Positions 6,988 to 15,114 of a stretch of 18,087 bases of DNA are shown here, one piece after another. The stretch lies in contig CAADWS010000234.1 in NCBI GenBank assembly GCA_900752815.1, forward strand, positions 1 to 18,087, written 5' to 3'. The notes under the pieces were generated by a model, which was not told the origin of the DNA, ran no database searches, and was given only the letters and a program-made list of their open reading frames with translations. The position numbers were made by a program, and so were the translations under genes. The DNA is from Bacteroidaceae bacterium. Its GTDB lineage: Bacteria > Bacteroidota > Bacteroidia > Bacteroidales > Bacteroidaceae. The number at the start of each line of letters is the position of its first letter. The first letter of the stretch is position 1.

Positions 6988-9900
6988 TCAGTCGACCACG
7001 ATTTTCTGTACAGCCGTTTGTCTGTCCTGCGCTCCGCGGACTCTCACAATATAGACACCCTTCGCCAGTCCTTCAGTACCAACGGTGCATGGTGCCTTGT
7101 CTTTTTCCACCCGCTTGACCACACGGCCGGCCAGGTTGATGAGTTCGACACGCACGGGCGACGCACTTCCGCTCACCTCAATCTGTCCGTCCTCGCAGAA
7201 GCGGATGCACAGCCCATTGTCCGAGGTAGCGGCGTCGGAAATTCCAGAAACCTGGTCCACCGTAAAATACTTGCGCTCGGACACCTCGTCATAAGAATCG
7301 TTGATGAAGAGCGAGCAGAAATAACGTCCCGGCTTCAACGTTTTCTTCGGAATCGTCACATAACCGTCGGTGGCACCGTAAGTGTAGTAAAAACCGTCCA
7401 ACTCATCCACATTGGGGTCCTCGCCTTCGGCATATACGCCCACCCAATCCTTGGGAGTGCCGGGACCGTCCTGATAATATATCCTGATGGAATCTTCTTC
7501 CGTATACACCTCCTTGTCAAGCCATACGCTCGAAATATTTTCGCCTACCGAGAAATAAACCCGCTCAGCCGGTTCAAAATATTCGCCATAGAGGAAATAG
7601 TTGGCAAAATAATATCCCTTGGGCAGGTCCTTGTTCAAAGTCAGCGTGCCTTCCGCCGTTCCTCCGGGCGTATAGTCCCACGATATGGAATAATCGGGAC
7701 CCACCTTGGCGCCCACCTTATAAATACCAATCCAGTCGCTCGAAAGTCCGGGTGCATTTGCATAATCCACCACAATGTCCTCGCCTTCCTCATAAGCCGT
7801 CTTGTTCAGCTTCAGTTCCGGCTTCGGACCGAAATAGAACGGAATACGCTCGGTCACTTCCTCATACCCTCCGTCCTGGAACAGGACCGCATAATACTCA
7901 TTGGTCTCATTGATGGTAAACTTCATGGTTCCCGCAGGGCCGTCGGTATAAGCCCATTTGTAGGAAAGGGTCGCGCCGCCCGGCTTCTCATTCTTGCGGT
8001 AAATTCCTATCCAGGCATTCTTGTCCACCGGTGCGTACTTGTAGTCAATCGATATTTCCTCACCCAGGCCGAAGCTGTTGCGGCTGAGCGTAATTTGCGG
8101 GTCGCCGTCAATGCTGCCCACCACTTTGAATGTCTTCACGTCCGACCATTCCGACCACTCCATATTGGTATCCCGATAGCGTACACGCACATAATAGTTG
8201 CCGTTTTTCAACCGATAATTGTCCACCGTCAGGCGCGTAATGTCCACATTTTCATTCACATCGACGGGCAGATAGAGCGGCGCGCCGGTGGAGCCGTAGA
8301 GGTTTTCCACATCCCTTATACTGTTGAGCTCCACCGTGGAGAAATCTTCCTTGGTTGAGAACTGGAACTGAACGGTATTCAGTTTCTCACCCGACGCGGC
8401 CGAGTAGGCACTTCCTGAGAACTCATAGGGAAGCTGCACTTCCTCAGCAATCTCGCCCAGCTGCGGCCGGTCCGGCCCCGACTGTCCCAGGGTGCGATGG
8501 AAACTGTCGATAAGAATATTGTCGACGACCAAAGCCTTGTTGCCGATGGCGTAACACTCCGCCTTCATCTCCTTTTTCTCGAAATCAAATTCGAGAATCT
8601 GATATCCCCAGTAGTCAATGGTTTTCTGCACATCGTCATAGTCCTTTTCAGAAGACATCCCCCACATCTGGTCCCACGATGCGGCACCGTTGATGATATG
8701 ATAAAGCGGATAATCAGCCAGCTGCCCTCTGTGATAAAGGTGGTGATGACCTCCGTAGTTGAGCACGTGCTTGGGCGTTTCCGACAGGATGGGAACAATC
8801 TCATTGCGCACCCAGGGCGAAATGTCGCCAATGTACTGTTCGGCCTGTATGGGGCGGTGGTTCACGCTGATGATAAAGTCCACGGAGTCGTCATCCTTTG
8901 CCGCGTCCACCACCTTTCTCACCCAAGCCTTCTGCTCGGACCCGGTGTGCTCCGTGCTCAACACGACAAACAGGATGCGCCCGGCCTGATAGGCATAATA
9001 ATTCTCCGTGCCGCTGCTTATGCCTTTATAGGCAAGGTTCTCATAATGATTGTGCGCGGCATAGTTCCTCATTCCGGGGTCGCTGTAGGTCTCATGATTG
9101 CCCACAGCCGTCATGATGGGCAGATAGGGTGACATCTGCTGCGACTTGAACAGGTGAATCTGCTCATACTGGTCAAGCGTGCCGACATCCACCTGGTCGC
9201 CAATGTTCATGACCATGTTGATGTTCTCCTCCAGATTGCCGTATTTTTCTTCAATCTTTCGCTGTGCGGCCTGCATCAGCCATTCATATCCACTGCGGCT
9301 TTTAATCTGGTGGTCGCCCATCAGCAGGATGCGCATGGAGGTTTTCGAGCCCTCTTCCGGCATCGTGCGGAAGCGGTACACCTCACTTTTCTTCTCACCG
9401 CTCACAGCCTGATAATAATAAACCGTATTGGGTTGCAGGCCGGTCAGTTGCACAGAGTTCCAATAGTAGGGTTGCCCCTCGACGGACATATCCATGGCGC
9501 TGCCGGCGGTTTCGCCATCAAGACGGTCGGCCGACGTGCCGAATCTGATGAGAGGAGCATTCTCGAATGAGGTTTTCCAACTAATCCAGATGGAAGAAGA
9601 CGTAGCGGTTTGCAGATAAGGCCGCGTCATCTCGACATATTTTCCCGCCTCGGGCTGCACCGTCACACGATGGGCAATGACCTGCCCGGCGTCGCCGCCC
9701 TCGGCCGGCGTATAATAAATGTCGGCATCGCTCCGCAGCACGCCGCCGATATTCACGGATTCACCCGGCGCAATCGTATAGTCCTGGAAGGACCTGACAT
9801 AGCGAACGAAGGCGATGTCGCAGCTCAGTGTATCCACATGGTTGTCCGGGAACGTACGCAACACCCGCAACGGGCTGTCCTGCGCGAGGAACGTTGAACG

Positions 9901-10125
9901 GACTTTTACTTCGGGCGTCCCCTGCCCCTGCTCAATGCGGCAACCGACGGGAGCAATCCACCGATAAGCCTGCACGGCATCATTTTCGCTCACACGAAAC
10001 GACGACACCGCATCAATCTGCATCCGGCTGTCGCCTTCAATCGAACTGCCGTCCGACTGCGCCTGCGCATGGAAAGGCATACACAAGGCCATCAAACTCA
10101 AAGGAATGTAATTTTTCATACTCAT
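6988..10125 (-). CDS. Secreted purple-acid-phosphatase-like metallophosphoesterase with C-terminal sorting domain
   Basis: Starting at ATG 10125 (MSMKNYIPL; the ATG at 10119 is equally possible) the product has 1045 residues. Residues 1-23 form a signal peptide ending HAQA. A fibronectin-like domain of the purple acid phosphatase type follows (about 165-255, with PYLQTATSSSIWISWKT and NTVYYYQAVSG). The calcineurin-like catalytic domain has its metal-binding motifs in order: MGDHQ near 270, GDQVD near 309, GNHE near 342, NHRP near 422 and GGHHH near 458. The first motif has the His directly after the Asp rather than two on. After a further beta-rich region come three tandem Ig-like repeats of about 90 residues, each with a W(I/V)G(I/V)Y motif (AWIGIY, DWIGIY, DWVGVY). 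The last about 80 residues (VELINLAGRVVKRV, GVYIVRV, QKIVVD) resemble the type A sorting domain of type IX secretion cargo. It likely removes phosphate from extracellular substrates at the cell surface; the substrate is unknown. It is a single-gene unit with its own promoter and terminator. Confidence 0.85.
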   Translation of the reverse strand: MSMKNYIPLSLMALCMPFHAQAQSDGSSIEGDSRMQIDAVSSFRVSENDAVQAYRWIAPVGCRIEQGQGTPEVKVRSTFLAQDSPLRVLRTFPDNHVDTLSCDIAFVRYVRSFQDYTIAPGESVNIGGVLRSDADIYYTPAEGGDAGQVIAHRVTVQPEAGKYVEMTRPYLQTATSSSIWISWKTSFENAPLIRFGTSADRLDGETAGSAMDMSVEGQPYYWNSVQLTGLQPNTVYYYQAVSGEKKSEVYRFRTMPEEGSKTSMRILLMGDHQIKSRSGYEWLMQAAQRKIEEKYGNLEENINMVMNIGDQVDVGTLDQYEQIHLFKSQQMSPYLPIMTAVGNHETYSDPGMRNYAAHNHYENLAYKGISSGTENYYAYQAGRILFVVLSTEHTGSEQKAWVRKVVDAAKDDDSVDFIISVNHRPIQAEQYIGDISPWVRNEIVPILSETPKHVLNYGGHHHLYHRGQLADYPLYHIINGAASWDQMWGMSSEKDYDDVQKTIDYWGYQILEFDFEKKEMKAECYAIGNKALVVDNILIDSFHRTLGQSGPDRPQLGEIAEEVQLPYEFSGSAYSAASGEKLNTVQFQFSTKEDFSTVELNSIRDVENLYGSTGAPLYLPVDVNENVDITRLTVDNYRLKNGNYYVRVRYRDTNMEWSEWSDVKTFKVVGSIDGDPQITLSRNSFGLGEEISIDYKYAPVDKNAWIGIYRKNEKPGGATLSYKWAYTDGPAGTMKFTINETNEYYAVLFQDGGYEEVTERIPFYFGPKPELKLNKTAYEEGEDIVVDYANAPGLSSDWIGIYKVGAKVGPDYSISWDYTPGGTAEGTLTLNKDLPKGYYFANYFLYGEYFEPAERVYFSVGENISSVWLDKEVYTEEDSIRIYYQDGPGTPKDWVGVYAEGEDPNVDELDGFYYTYGATDGYVTIPKKTLKPGRYFCSLFINDSYDEVSERKYFTVDQVSGISDAATSDNGLCIRFCEDGQIEVSGSASPVRVELINLAGRVVKRVEKDKAPCTVGTEGLAKGVYIVRVRGAQDRQTAVQKIVVD

Positions 10126-10150
10126 AGTTGTTTTACCTATTAGCTCGATG

Positions 10151-10158
10151 CAAAAGTA
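10151..10158 (-). promoter_or_regulatory. Promoter -7 box of the metallophosphoesterase gene
   Basis: The minus strand reads TACTTTTG, an exact TAnnTTTG. It lies 25 bases upstream of the ATG at 10125. Because transcription should start near 10144, the upstream in-frame GTG at 10164 cannot be the start; this supports the 10125 or 10119 ATG. No good -33 box is seen. Confidence 0.65.
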
Positions 10159-10254
10159 CCGCACGATGTTTACAAACTTGTTTCATCCCTTCTAAATAGG
10201 AATTTCATCCTTATTAAATATTATTGCTGCCCGATAAGAATTTTGCAAAAGAAT

Positions 10255-10289
10255 AAAAACAGGGCCGACATCGCAAATGATGTCAGCCC
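10255..10289 (-). terminator. Terminator downstream of the cation/proton antiporter
   Basis: On the minus strand GGGCTGACATC and GATGTCGGCCC pair over 11 positions (one G-T) around a 6-base loop, followed by TGTTTTTATT. It is the first good terminator after the antiporter gene ending at 10619, on the far side of the transposase relic. This suggests the relic's DNA lies inside the antiporter's 3' untranslated region. Confidence 0.75.
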
Positions 10290-10303
10290 ATTTTCGTTAA
10301 TAA

Positions 10304-10575
10304 ACGCTGGGGGAATTTGAACTGTTGTCCAAACAGACAAAACAGAACTTCCCGTTGAAATACTTCTATGGAGAAAGCGCAAACGCCATCAGGATACAGA
10401 TTGGAGGACGACGCTTATAGCCAATCCGCTGCTGATGGTAATGAGAAAAAGGGACTGACACGTTCCTGGAGTTTCACCGGGCTTGCCATCATGATGAGGA
10501 TTACGCTGATGTATTATGCCGATTTCTACAGTCTGTCTAATCATCCGGAGAAAGACTGGGAAACATCATTATTTG
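10304..10575 (+). pseudogene. Decayed C-terminal tail of an IS4-family transposase
   Basis: Reading across at least two frame changes gives a recognisable DDE transposase C-terminus. From 10304 the frame reads TLGEFELLSKQTKQNFPLKY, then FYGESANAIRIQI to about 10403. A shifted frame reads RTTLIANPLLMVMRKR. The next frame reads RSWSFTGLAIMMRITLMYY and then HPEKDW near 10560. The E......K spacing in EFELLSKQTKQ and the phrase NAIRIQI..TLIA match the YREK region and the tail of IS4-type transposases common in Bacteroidales. The upstream catalytic part, the start and the inverted repeats are missing. It is a dead remnant lying between two minus-strand genes. Confidence 0.75.
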
Positions 10576-10618
10576 CCCGTGAATCCATAGCTCCCGGAAG
10601 CGTTTCGGCCTACTGCCC

Positions 10619-12073
10619 TTATTCTGTTCTTGCGCCTTCCGTAATAAACAGCAGCTTATCGCCCACCTGCAGGTGCATCTGACCATTGGGAATCAGAAAC
10701 TCGTTCCCACGCTTGACGAGCATGACGAGAGAACCTCTGGGAATGTCCATGTCCGCAAGCCGGTTGCCATTCCGGAGCATCGCTTCTGTAAGTGTTATGT
10801 CGTGAAGTTGCGAGTCTATTTCTTCTGGCAACTCCACGCCAAACTCGTTTCCTTCTTTCCGAAGCGGCAAATCGAGCTTCAACCAGCGGGCGACGGAAGA
10901 AATAGTCATGCCTTGCACGATGAGGGAAAGCAGGGTAATGAAAAACACAATATTAAAGAGTCGGTGTGAATCCGCGATGTTCGTGATGACGGGATAGGTG
11001 GCAAAAATAATGGGAACCGCCCCGCGGAGCCCTACCCACGACACAAACAGCCGTGCCCGGACGCTCAAGTTTCTGAACGGCAGCAGACAGGCAAAAACAC
11101 TGACCGGACGTGCCACAACTATCATGAAACCTCCGATAAGCAGTGCAACCGCAGCCGTGTCGAGCAGTTCATGCGGATTGACAAGGAGGCCGAGCGTGAT
11201 AAACATAATGATTTGGAACAGCCAGGTAAGGCCGTCCATAAATGTGTTTATCTCCTTGCGGTGAACGAGCTTCGCATTACCCGTCACGATGCCCGATATG
11301 TAGACGGCCAGATAGCCGTTACCTTTCAGGAGGTCGGTTGCGATGAAGGTCATAAACACCATGCTGAGCAGCAGAATGGAATAGAGGGAGGAGTTGGAAA
11401 GCCCTATCTTATTGATGAGCCAGGACATGAGCCGCCCCATGGAATAGCCCACAGCCCCGCCGATAAGGAACTGGACCAGCAAATCCCGGAGCAGCAGACC
11501 TGTGCTGAGGGCGTCGCCACTGGAGAGGACCTGTATCAGTACGATGGTGAGCATATAGGCCATGGGGTCGTTGCTGCCGCTTTCCAGCTCCAGCATGGGA
11601 CGGAGGTTCTCCTTGAGATTCATCTTCTGCGAGCGCAGCAGGTTGAATACGGACGCAGAATCGGTGGACGACATGGTGGCGGCCAGCAACAGCGAGGCCA
11701 TCAGAGACAATTCAATATTGGTGTCGTCCCATCCGGAAATGTAGAAAATGAAAAGGCCGGTCAGCAGCGTGGTGAGCAGCACGCCCACGGTGGAGAGCAG
11801 GATACCTTGTTTCAATACGGGCCGGATGTCGGAGTACTTCGTATCCATTCCGCCCGTGAACAGGATGATGCTGAGTGCAATCATGCCTATAAACTGAGCA
11901 TCTTCGGCGCTATTGAACTGTAGCCCGAGTCCGTCACTTCCGAACAACATGCCTACCAACAGGAACAGCAGCAATGTCGGGATTCCGAAACGATAACCGG
12001 TCTTGCTGATAAGGATGCTAATGAAGATAAGGATTGAACCTGTCAAAAGAATGTTTTCTGCTGTAAATACCAT
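10619..12073 (-). CDS. Potassium/proton (or sodium/proton) antiporter of the CvrA/NhaP2 type
   Basis: The 484-residue product has about 12-13 hydrophobic membrane segments from residue 8 to about 395, with the CPA1 features FLLVGMLFGSDGLG (37-50), STDSASVF (136-143) and the ion-binding ESGSNDPMAY (ND at 168-169). SWVGLRGAVPI is the conserved Arg-containing helix. The cytoplasmic C-terminal part (about 400-484; SRG-type sequence DIPRGSLVMLVKRGNEFLIP and GDKLLFITEG) is a TrkA-C (RCK_C) ligand-sensing domain. This domain order is that of NhaP2/CvrA K+/H+ antiporters of the inner membrane, which regulate cytoplasmic K+ and pH. Whether K+ or Na+ is the main substrate cannot be read from sequence, so no symbol is given. 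It is a single-gene unit with promoter 12153-12182 and a hairpin in its leader. Confidence 0.9.
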   Translation of the reverse strand: MVFTAENILLTGSILIFISILISKTGYRFGIPTLLLFLLVGMLFGSDGLGLQFNSAEDAQFIGMIALSIILFTGGMDTKYSDIRPVLKQGILLSTVGVLLTTLLTGLFIFYISGWDDTNIELSLMASLLLAATMSSTDSASVFNLLRSQKMNLKENLRPMLELESGSNDPMAYMLTIVLIQVLSSGDALSTGLLLRDLLVQFLIGGAVGYSMGRLMSWLINKIGLSNSSLYSILLLSMVFMTFIATDLLKGNGYLAVYISGIVTGNAKLVHRKEINTFMDGLTWLFQIIMFITLGLLVNPHELLDTAAVALLIGGFMIVVARPVSVFACLLPFRNLSVRARLFVSWVGLRGAVPIIFATYPVITNIADSHRLFNIVFFITLLSLIVQGMTISSVARWLKLDLPLRKEGNEFGVELPEEIDSQLHDITLTEAMLRNGNRLADMDIPRGSLVMLVKRGNEFLIPNGQMHLQVGDKLLFITEGARTE

Positions 12074-12096
12074 CTTTATTATAATATAAGGAATCG

Positions 12097-12114
12097 GCCT
12101 CTTCCCAAAGAGGC
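12097..12114 (-). promoter_or_regulatory. Leader hairpin of the antiporter gene
   Basis: A perfect 7-bp stem GCCTCTT/AAGAGGC with a 4-base loop lies about 24 bases upstream of the antiporter ATG, inside the predicted 5' leader. On the plus strand it is followed by TTTT, so it might instead be a weak terminator in that direction. The role is unknown. Confidence 0.4.
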
Positions 12115-12152
12115 TTTTGCTATTCCGGAATGAGTTCTCTAAGTCTTGAGTG

Positions 12153-12182
12153 CAAATTTACAAAAAAAAGGATATCTTCAAA
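12153..12182 (-). promoter_or_regulatory. Promoter of the antiporter gene
   Basis: The minus strand has TTTG (12179-12182), an 18-base spacer, and TAAATTTG (12153-12160), an exact -7 match. Transcription would start near 12147, leaving a leader of about 73 nt that contains the 12097-12114 hairpin. Confidence 0.7.
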
Positions 12183-12577
12183 ATCCAGCCCACTGACGCG
12201 GCAGCCCAAACAAAAGAACAGCTGGCTGAACCTGCCCACATGTATCGCATTGCGGCCCTTCTCAAAATAAACATCCCGGTCAGGTCCATACCCGATTCTT
12301 GGGAAACACAGGCCTTCCTTTTTATTTCGTATCGCCGAACGGAATACACCCGCACGCCGCCCCACCACATAATCAGCCTTCACAGACAAAGGGAACATAG
12401 AACATACTACCCGTATTTCTTATTCCGGACAGCCCTATTCAGCCATTTTTTGAATTAAACGACAAATGCAGACTCCATCGCTTTTTCGTAAACTCCCGGA
12501 AATCAAACACAATGTCGAATTCTTTCTGATTTTTGGGGGATAACGCACAAAAGCAAATCAGATTCACCAATAATTTT
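12183..12577. other. Intergenic stretch between divergent genes; nothing convincing
   Basis: This gap separates the minus-strand antiporter from plus-strand nadE. A minus-strand frame of 92 codons (12120-12398) overlaps the antiporter promoter and has no recognisable feature. I see no repeat, tRNA or terminator. Confidence 0.5.
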
Positions 12578-12585
12578 TATTTTTG
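12578..12585 (+). promoter_or_regulatory. Promoter -7 box of nadE
   Basis: TATTTTTG matches TAnnTTTG exactly, 80 bases upstream of the nadE ATG. There is no clear TTTG about 20 bases further upstream, so the assignment is moderate. Confidence 0.5.
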
Positions 12586-12665
12586 CAACTCATTCACAGC
12601 AATTGGCAAAAAAGCATCGGCAATCTGCCGCAAGCAATGTCGAAAAAACGTAAAACCCACCCACC

Positions 12666-14591
12666 ATGAATTACGGATATATTAAAATAGCATCGGCCAT
12701 ACCAGAAGTTCGCGTAGCCGACTGTCAGTTCAATGCCGAACGCATTATTGCTCTGAGTTTGCAGGCAGCAGCCCATAACGCAGGTATCGTCACATTTCCG
12801 GAAACCAGCATTACTGCATACACCTGCGGTGATTTGTTTGCGCAAAGCCTACTGCTCGAAGAAGCAGAAGCGTCATTACAGCACATCATCAGGCAGACAT
12901 CACATCTGGATATGGTAATAATATTGGGGATGCCCATCCGGATTAGCGGTACGGTGGCCAACACTGCCGTCGTTTTGCATCAAGGAAAAATACTCGGCGT
13001 CGTACCCAAGACATATCTTCCGAACTACAAGGAATTCTACGAAAAAAGATGGTTCACTCCAGCAGACAGATATACGGAAAAAGAGATTGAACTATGCGGA
13101 CAGCAGACGGCCTTCGGAACGCAGCTTCTGTTTGAGTGCCGAGAGGTCGTGTTCGGCATCGAAATCTGCGAAGACCTATGGGCGCCAATCCCTCCCAGCA
13201 GCTACCATACCGTCGCCGGTGCCGACATCATATTCAATCTATCGGCCGACGACGAATCTACAGGCAAATATGACTACCTGCTCTCACTCATATCACAACA
13301 GTCGTCAAGATGTCTTTGCGGCTACATATTCTCTTCATGTGGCTTTGGCGAATCTTCAACCGACGTCGTATTTGCCGGCAACGCATTCATTTTCGAAAAC
13401 GGACAGCAGCTGGCCTGCAGCAGGCGCTTCTCTTTTGAGGAACAGCTGATATTTGCCGATATCGACATAGAGCGGATACGTAACGAACGGATTGTGAATA
13501 CCACGTTCTCCTCCAGCCGCACCAGGGCCGACATCGGCAGCTACCGGCGCATACAATATTCTTACAGCCAACCTCAGCCATATGAACTGCAGCGCAGCTA
13601 CGACCCGCACCCATTTGTCCCGTCAGGCCCCCGGCTCAACGAACGGTGCAAAGAGATATTCTCAATACAAACCAACGGACTGGCACAACGCATACGCCAC
13701 ACCAATGCCCAAACGGCTGTGATTGGAATCTCCGGCGGCCTTGACTCGACCTTGGCTCTCTTGGTCTGTGTAAAAACATTCGACAGGATGAAAAAGCCCC
13801 GCAAGGATATCGTCGGCGTAACCATGCCTGGATTCGGCACCACCGACCGCACCTATAACAATGCCACCAATCTGATGAAACAACTGGGCATAACCCTAAG
13901 GGAAATCAGCATACGCGAAGCATGTCTGCAGCACTTCAGTGACATCGGGCACGACATGTCGGTGCACGACGTGACCTACGAAAACTCACAGGCACGTGAA
14001 CGCACGCAAATACTCATGGACATCGCCAATCAATCAGGAGGGATGGTGATAGGCACAGGCGACCTCTCCGAACTGGCACTCGGATGGGCTACCTACAATG
14101 GCGACCACATGTCCATGTATGGAGTAAACGCCGGCATCCCCAAAACCCTGGTGAAACATCTCGTGGAATGGGTAGCCCGGAACGAAATGGACGCCGAAAC
14201 TTGCAACACACTGCTTGACATCACAGATACGCCCATAAGCCCGGAACTGATTCCAGCAGCTCCTGACGGCACAATAAAGCAGAAAACTGAAGACCTGGTC
14301 GGGCCATATGAACTGCACGACTTTTTCCTATACTACTTTATGCGCTTCGGTTTCTCTCCCCGCAAGATATACATGCTGGCCATCCACACATTCGGCAACA
14401 GCTATGACAAAGATACTATCAGGAAATGGCTGCAGACGTTCGTCCGACGTTTCTTCGGACAACAGTTCAAACGCTCATGCCTGCCCGATGGCCCGAAAGT
14501 CGGAAGTATCGCCATCAGCCCGCGCGGTGATTGGCGCATGCCCAGCGATGCCACTTCAGCCTTATGGCTCAAGCAAATCGAGCAACTTTGA
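12666..14591 (+). CDS. nadE: Glutamine-dependent NAD+ synthetase
   Basis: The 641-residue product makes NAD+ from nicotinic acid adenine dinucleotide, ATP and glutamine, the last step of NAD synthesis in the cytoplasm. The N-terminal nitrilase-like glutaminase domain (1 to about 290) has the catalytic triad Glu46 (TFPETSI), Lys115 (VPKTYLPNY) and Cys168 (GIEICEDLW). The C-terminal synthetase domain (about 325-641) has the ATP pyrophosphatase P-loop SGGLDST at 356-362, plus GTGDLSELALGWATYNGDHMSMYGVN. Length matches the two-domain enzymes (about 640 in Bacteroidales) rather than the ammonia-only form of about 270. The ATG at 12666 gives the standard N-terminus MNYGYIKIASAIPEVRV. It is a single-gene unit divergent from the antiporter gene. 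A MITE-like element sits 23 bases after its stop. Confidence 0.96.
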   Translation: MNYGYIKIASAIPEVRVADCQFNAERIIALSLQAAAHNAGIVTFPETSITAYTCGDLFAQSLLLEEAEASLQHIIRQTSHLDMVIILGMPIRISGTVANTAVVLHQGKILGVVPKTYLPNYKEFYEKRWFTPADRYTEKEIELCGQQTAFGTQLLFECREVVFGIEICEDLWAPIPPSSYHTVAGADIIFNLSADDESTGKYDYLLSLISQQSSRCLCGYIFSSCGFGESSTDVVFAGNAFIFENGQQLACSRRFSFEEQLIFADIDIERIRNERIVNTTFSSSRTRADIGSYRRIQYSYSQPQPYELQRSYDPHPFVPSGPRLNERCKEIFSIQTNGLAQRIRHTNAQTAVIGISGGLDSTLALLVCVKTFDRMKKPRKDIVGVTMPGFGTTDRTYNNATNLMKQLGITLREISIREACLQHFSDIGHDMSVHDVTYENSQARERTQILMDIANQSGGMVIGTGDLSELALGWATYNGDHMSMYGVNAGIPKTLVKHLVEWVARNEMDAETCNTLLDITDTPISPELIPAAPDGTIKQKTEDLVGPYELHDFFLYYFMRFGFSPRKIYMLAIHTFGNSYDKDTIRKWLQTFVRRFFGQQFKRSCLPDGPKVGSIAISPRGDWRMPSDATSALWLKQIEQL

Positions 14592-14607
14592 AAAAAGAAA
14601 TCTTTTA

Positions 14608-14824
14608 TTCCAGAACGTGAGTTCGGTATAATTATTTATCCCTGGGCAGAGGTCATTGTATGCTATTGCCGCATCACGTCTTCACAATCCTACTGACAGA
14701 AAAAACAAAAGTACTGATAGAATTTTCTGTCAGTACTTTTGTTTTTACGAAAGTACTGACTGTTTTTCTCCTGAAATTCCGGTAACATGTCTTTGCAGTA
14801 GTTATACCGAACTTACGTTCCAGA
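14608..14824. mobile_element. MITE-like element (14615-14818) with target duplication TTCCAGA
   Basis: The 204-bp element has 17-bp terminal inverted repeats: ACGTGAGTTCGGTATAA at 14615-14631 and its complement with one mismatch at 14802-14818. It is flanked by the direct repeat TTCCAGA (14608-14614 and 14818-14824, sharing one base with the right end; 6-7 bp), a likely target-site duplication. Inside is a palindromic core: 14701-14717 and 14730-14746 form a perfect 17-bp stem with a 12-base loop, followed by another AAAGTACTGACTGTTTTT module. There is no open frame for a transposase, so it would be mobilised in trans. The right 107 bp match 17981-18087 in inverted orientation at about 95% identity. 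Confidence 0.8.
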
Positions 14825-14848
14825 ACAAATTATCTGCTTAACGGATAG

Positions 14849-14898
14849 GGAAACGGGCAGGAAAGAAACAGTTACGGTTTCTTCTCCTGCCCGTTTCC
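14849..14898 (+). terminator. Strong hairpin downstream of nadE
   Basis: A perfect 14-bp stem (14849-14862 with 14885-14898, core AACGGGCAGGA) encloses a region that can itself form a GAAAC/GTTTC stem. Only a weak T run (TTTCCTT) overlaps its 3' side. It may be the original nadE terminator, now separated from the gene by the MITE insertion. Confidence 0.5.
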
Positions 14899-14971
14899 TT
14901 GCTCACGACGGCCAACTTTTCCTTGAGGCAGCAGCCATCAGGCCGCTTCTGAACTCCTCAGATATACGCAC

Positions 14972-15011
14972 AAGCCCCTGTCCTTCTTTCGAAAAAGGAG
15001 GACAGGGGCTT
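14972..15011 (-). terminator. Hairpin downstream of diaminopimelate dehydrogenase
   Basis: A perfect 13-bp stem AAGCCCCTGTCCT/AGGACAGGGGCTT with a 14-base loop lies about 104 bases after the dehydrogenase stop codon. Neither strand has a good T run after it, so termination or transcript protection is inferred from position only. Confidence 0.5.
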
Positions 15012-15114
15012 CGGTTACGCCCACCGGTTGCCTTCCGCAACTTCAGCGGAGCGCCGTCTTACTTTTGTTCTGGCAACGCATTTCTGCCTGTCGGCCGCAA
15101 TGCAGAAACCAACT

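Noticed and set aside
6973..8358. A 461-codon plus-strand open frame antisense to the metallophosphoesterase
   Set aside because: The minus-strand frame has a signal peptide, ordered domains, a promoter and a terminator. The antisense translation has none and no protein-like pattern.
12120..12398. A 92-codon minus-strand frame upstream of the antiporter
   Set aside because: It contains the antiporter's predicted promoter and most of the leader, has no recognisable features, and would overlap transcription start signals.
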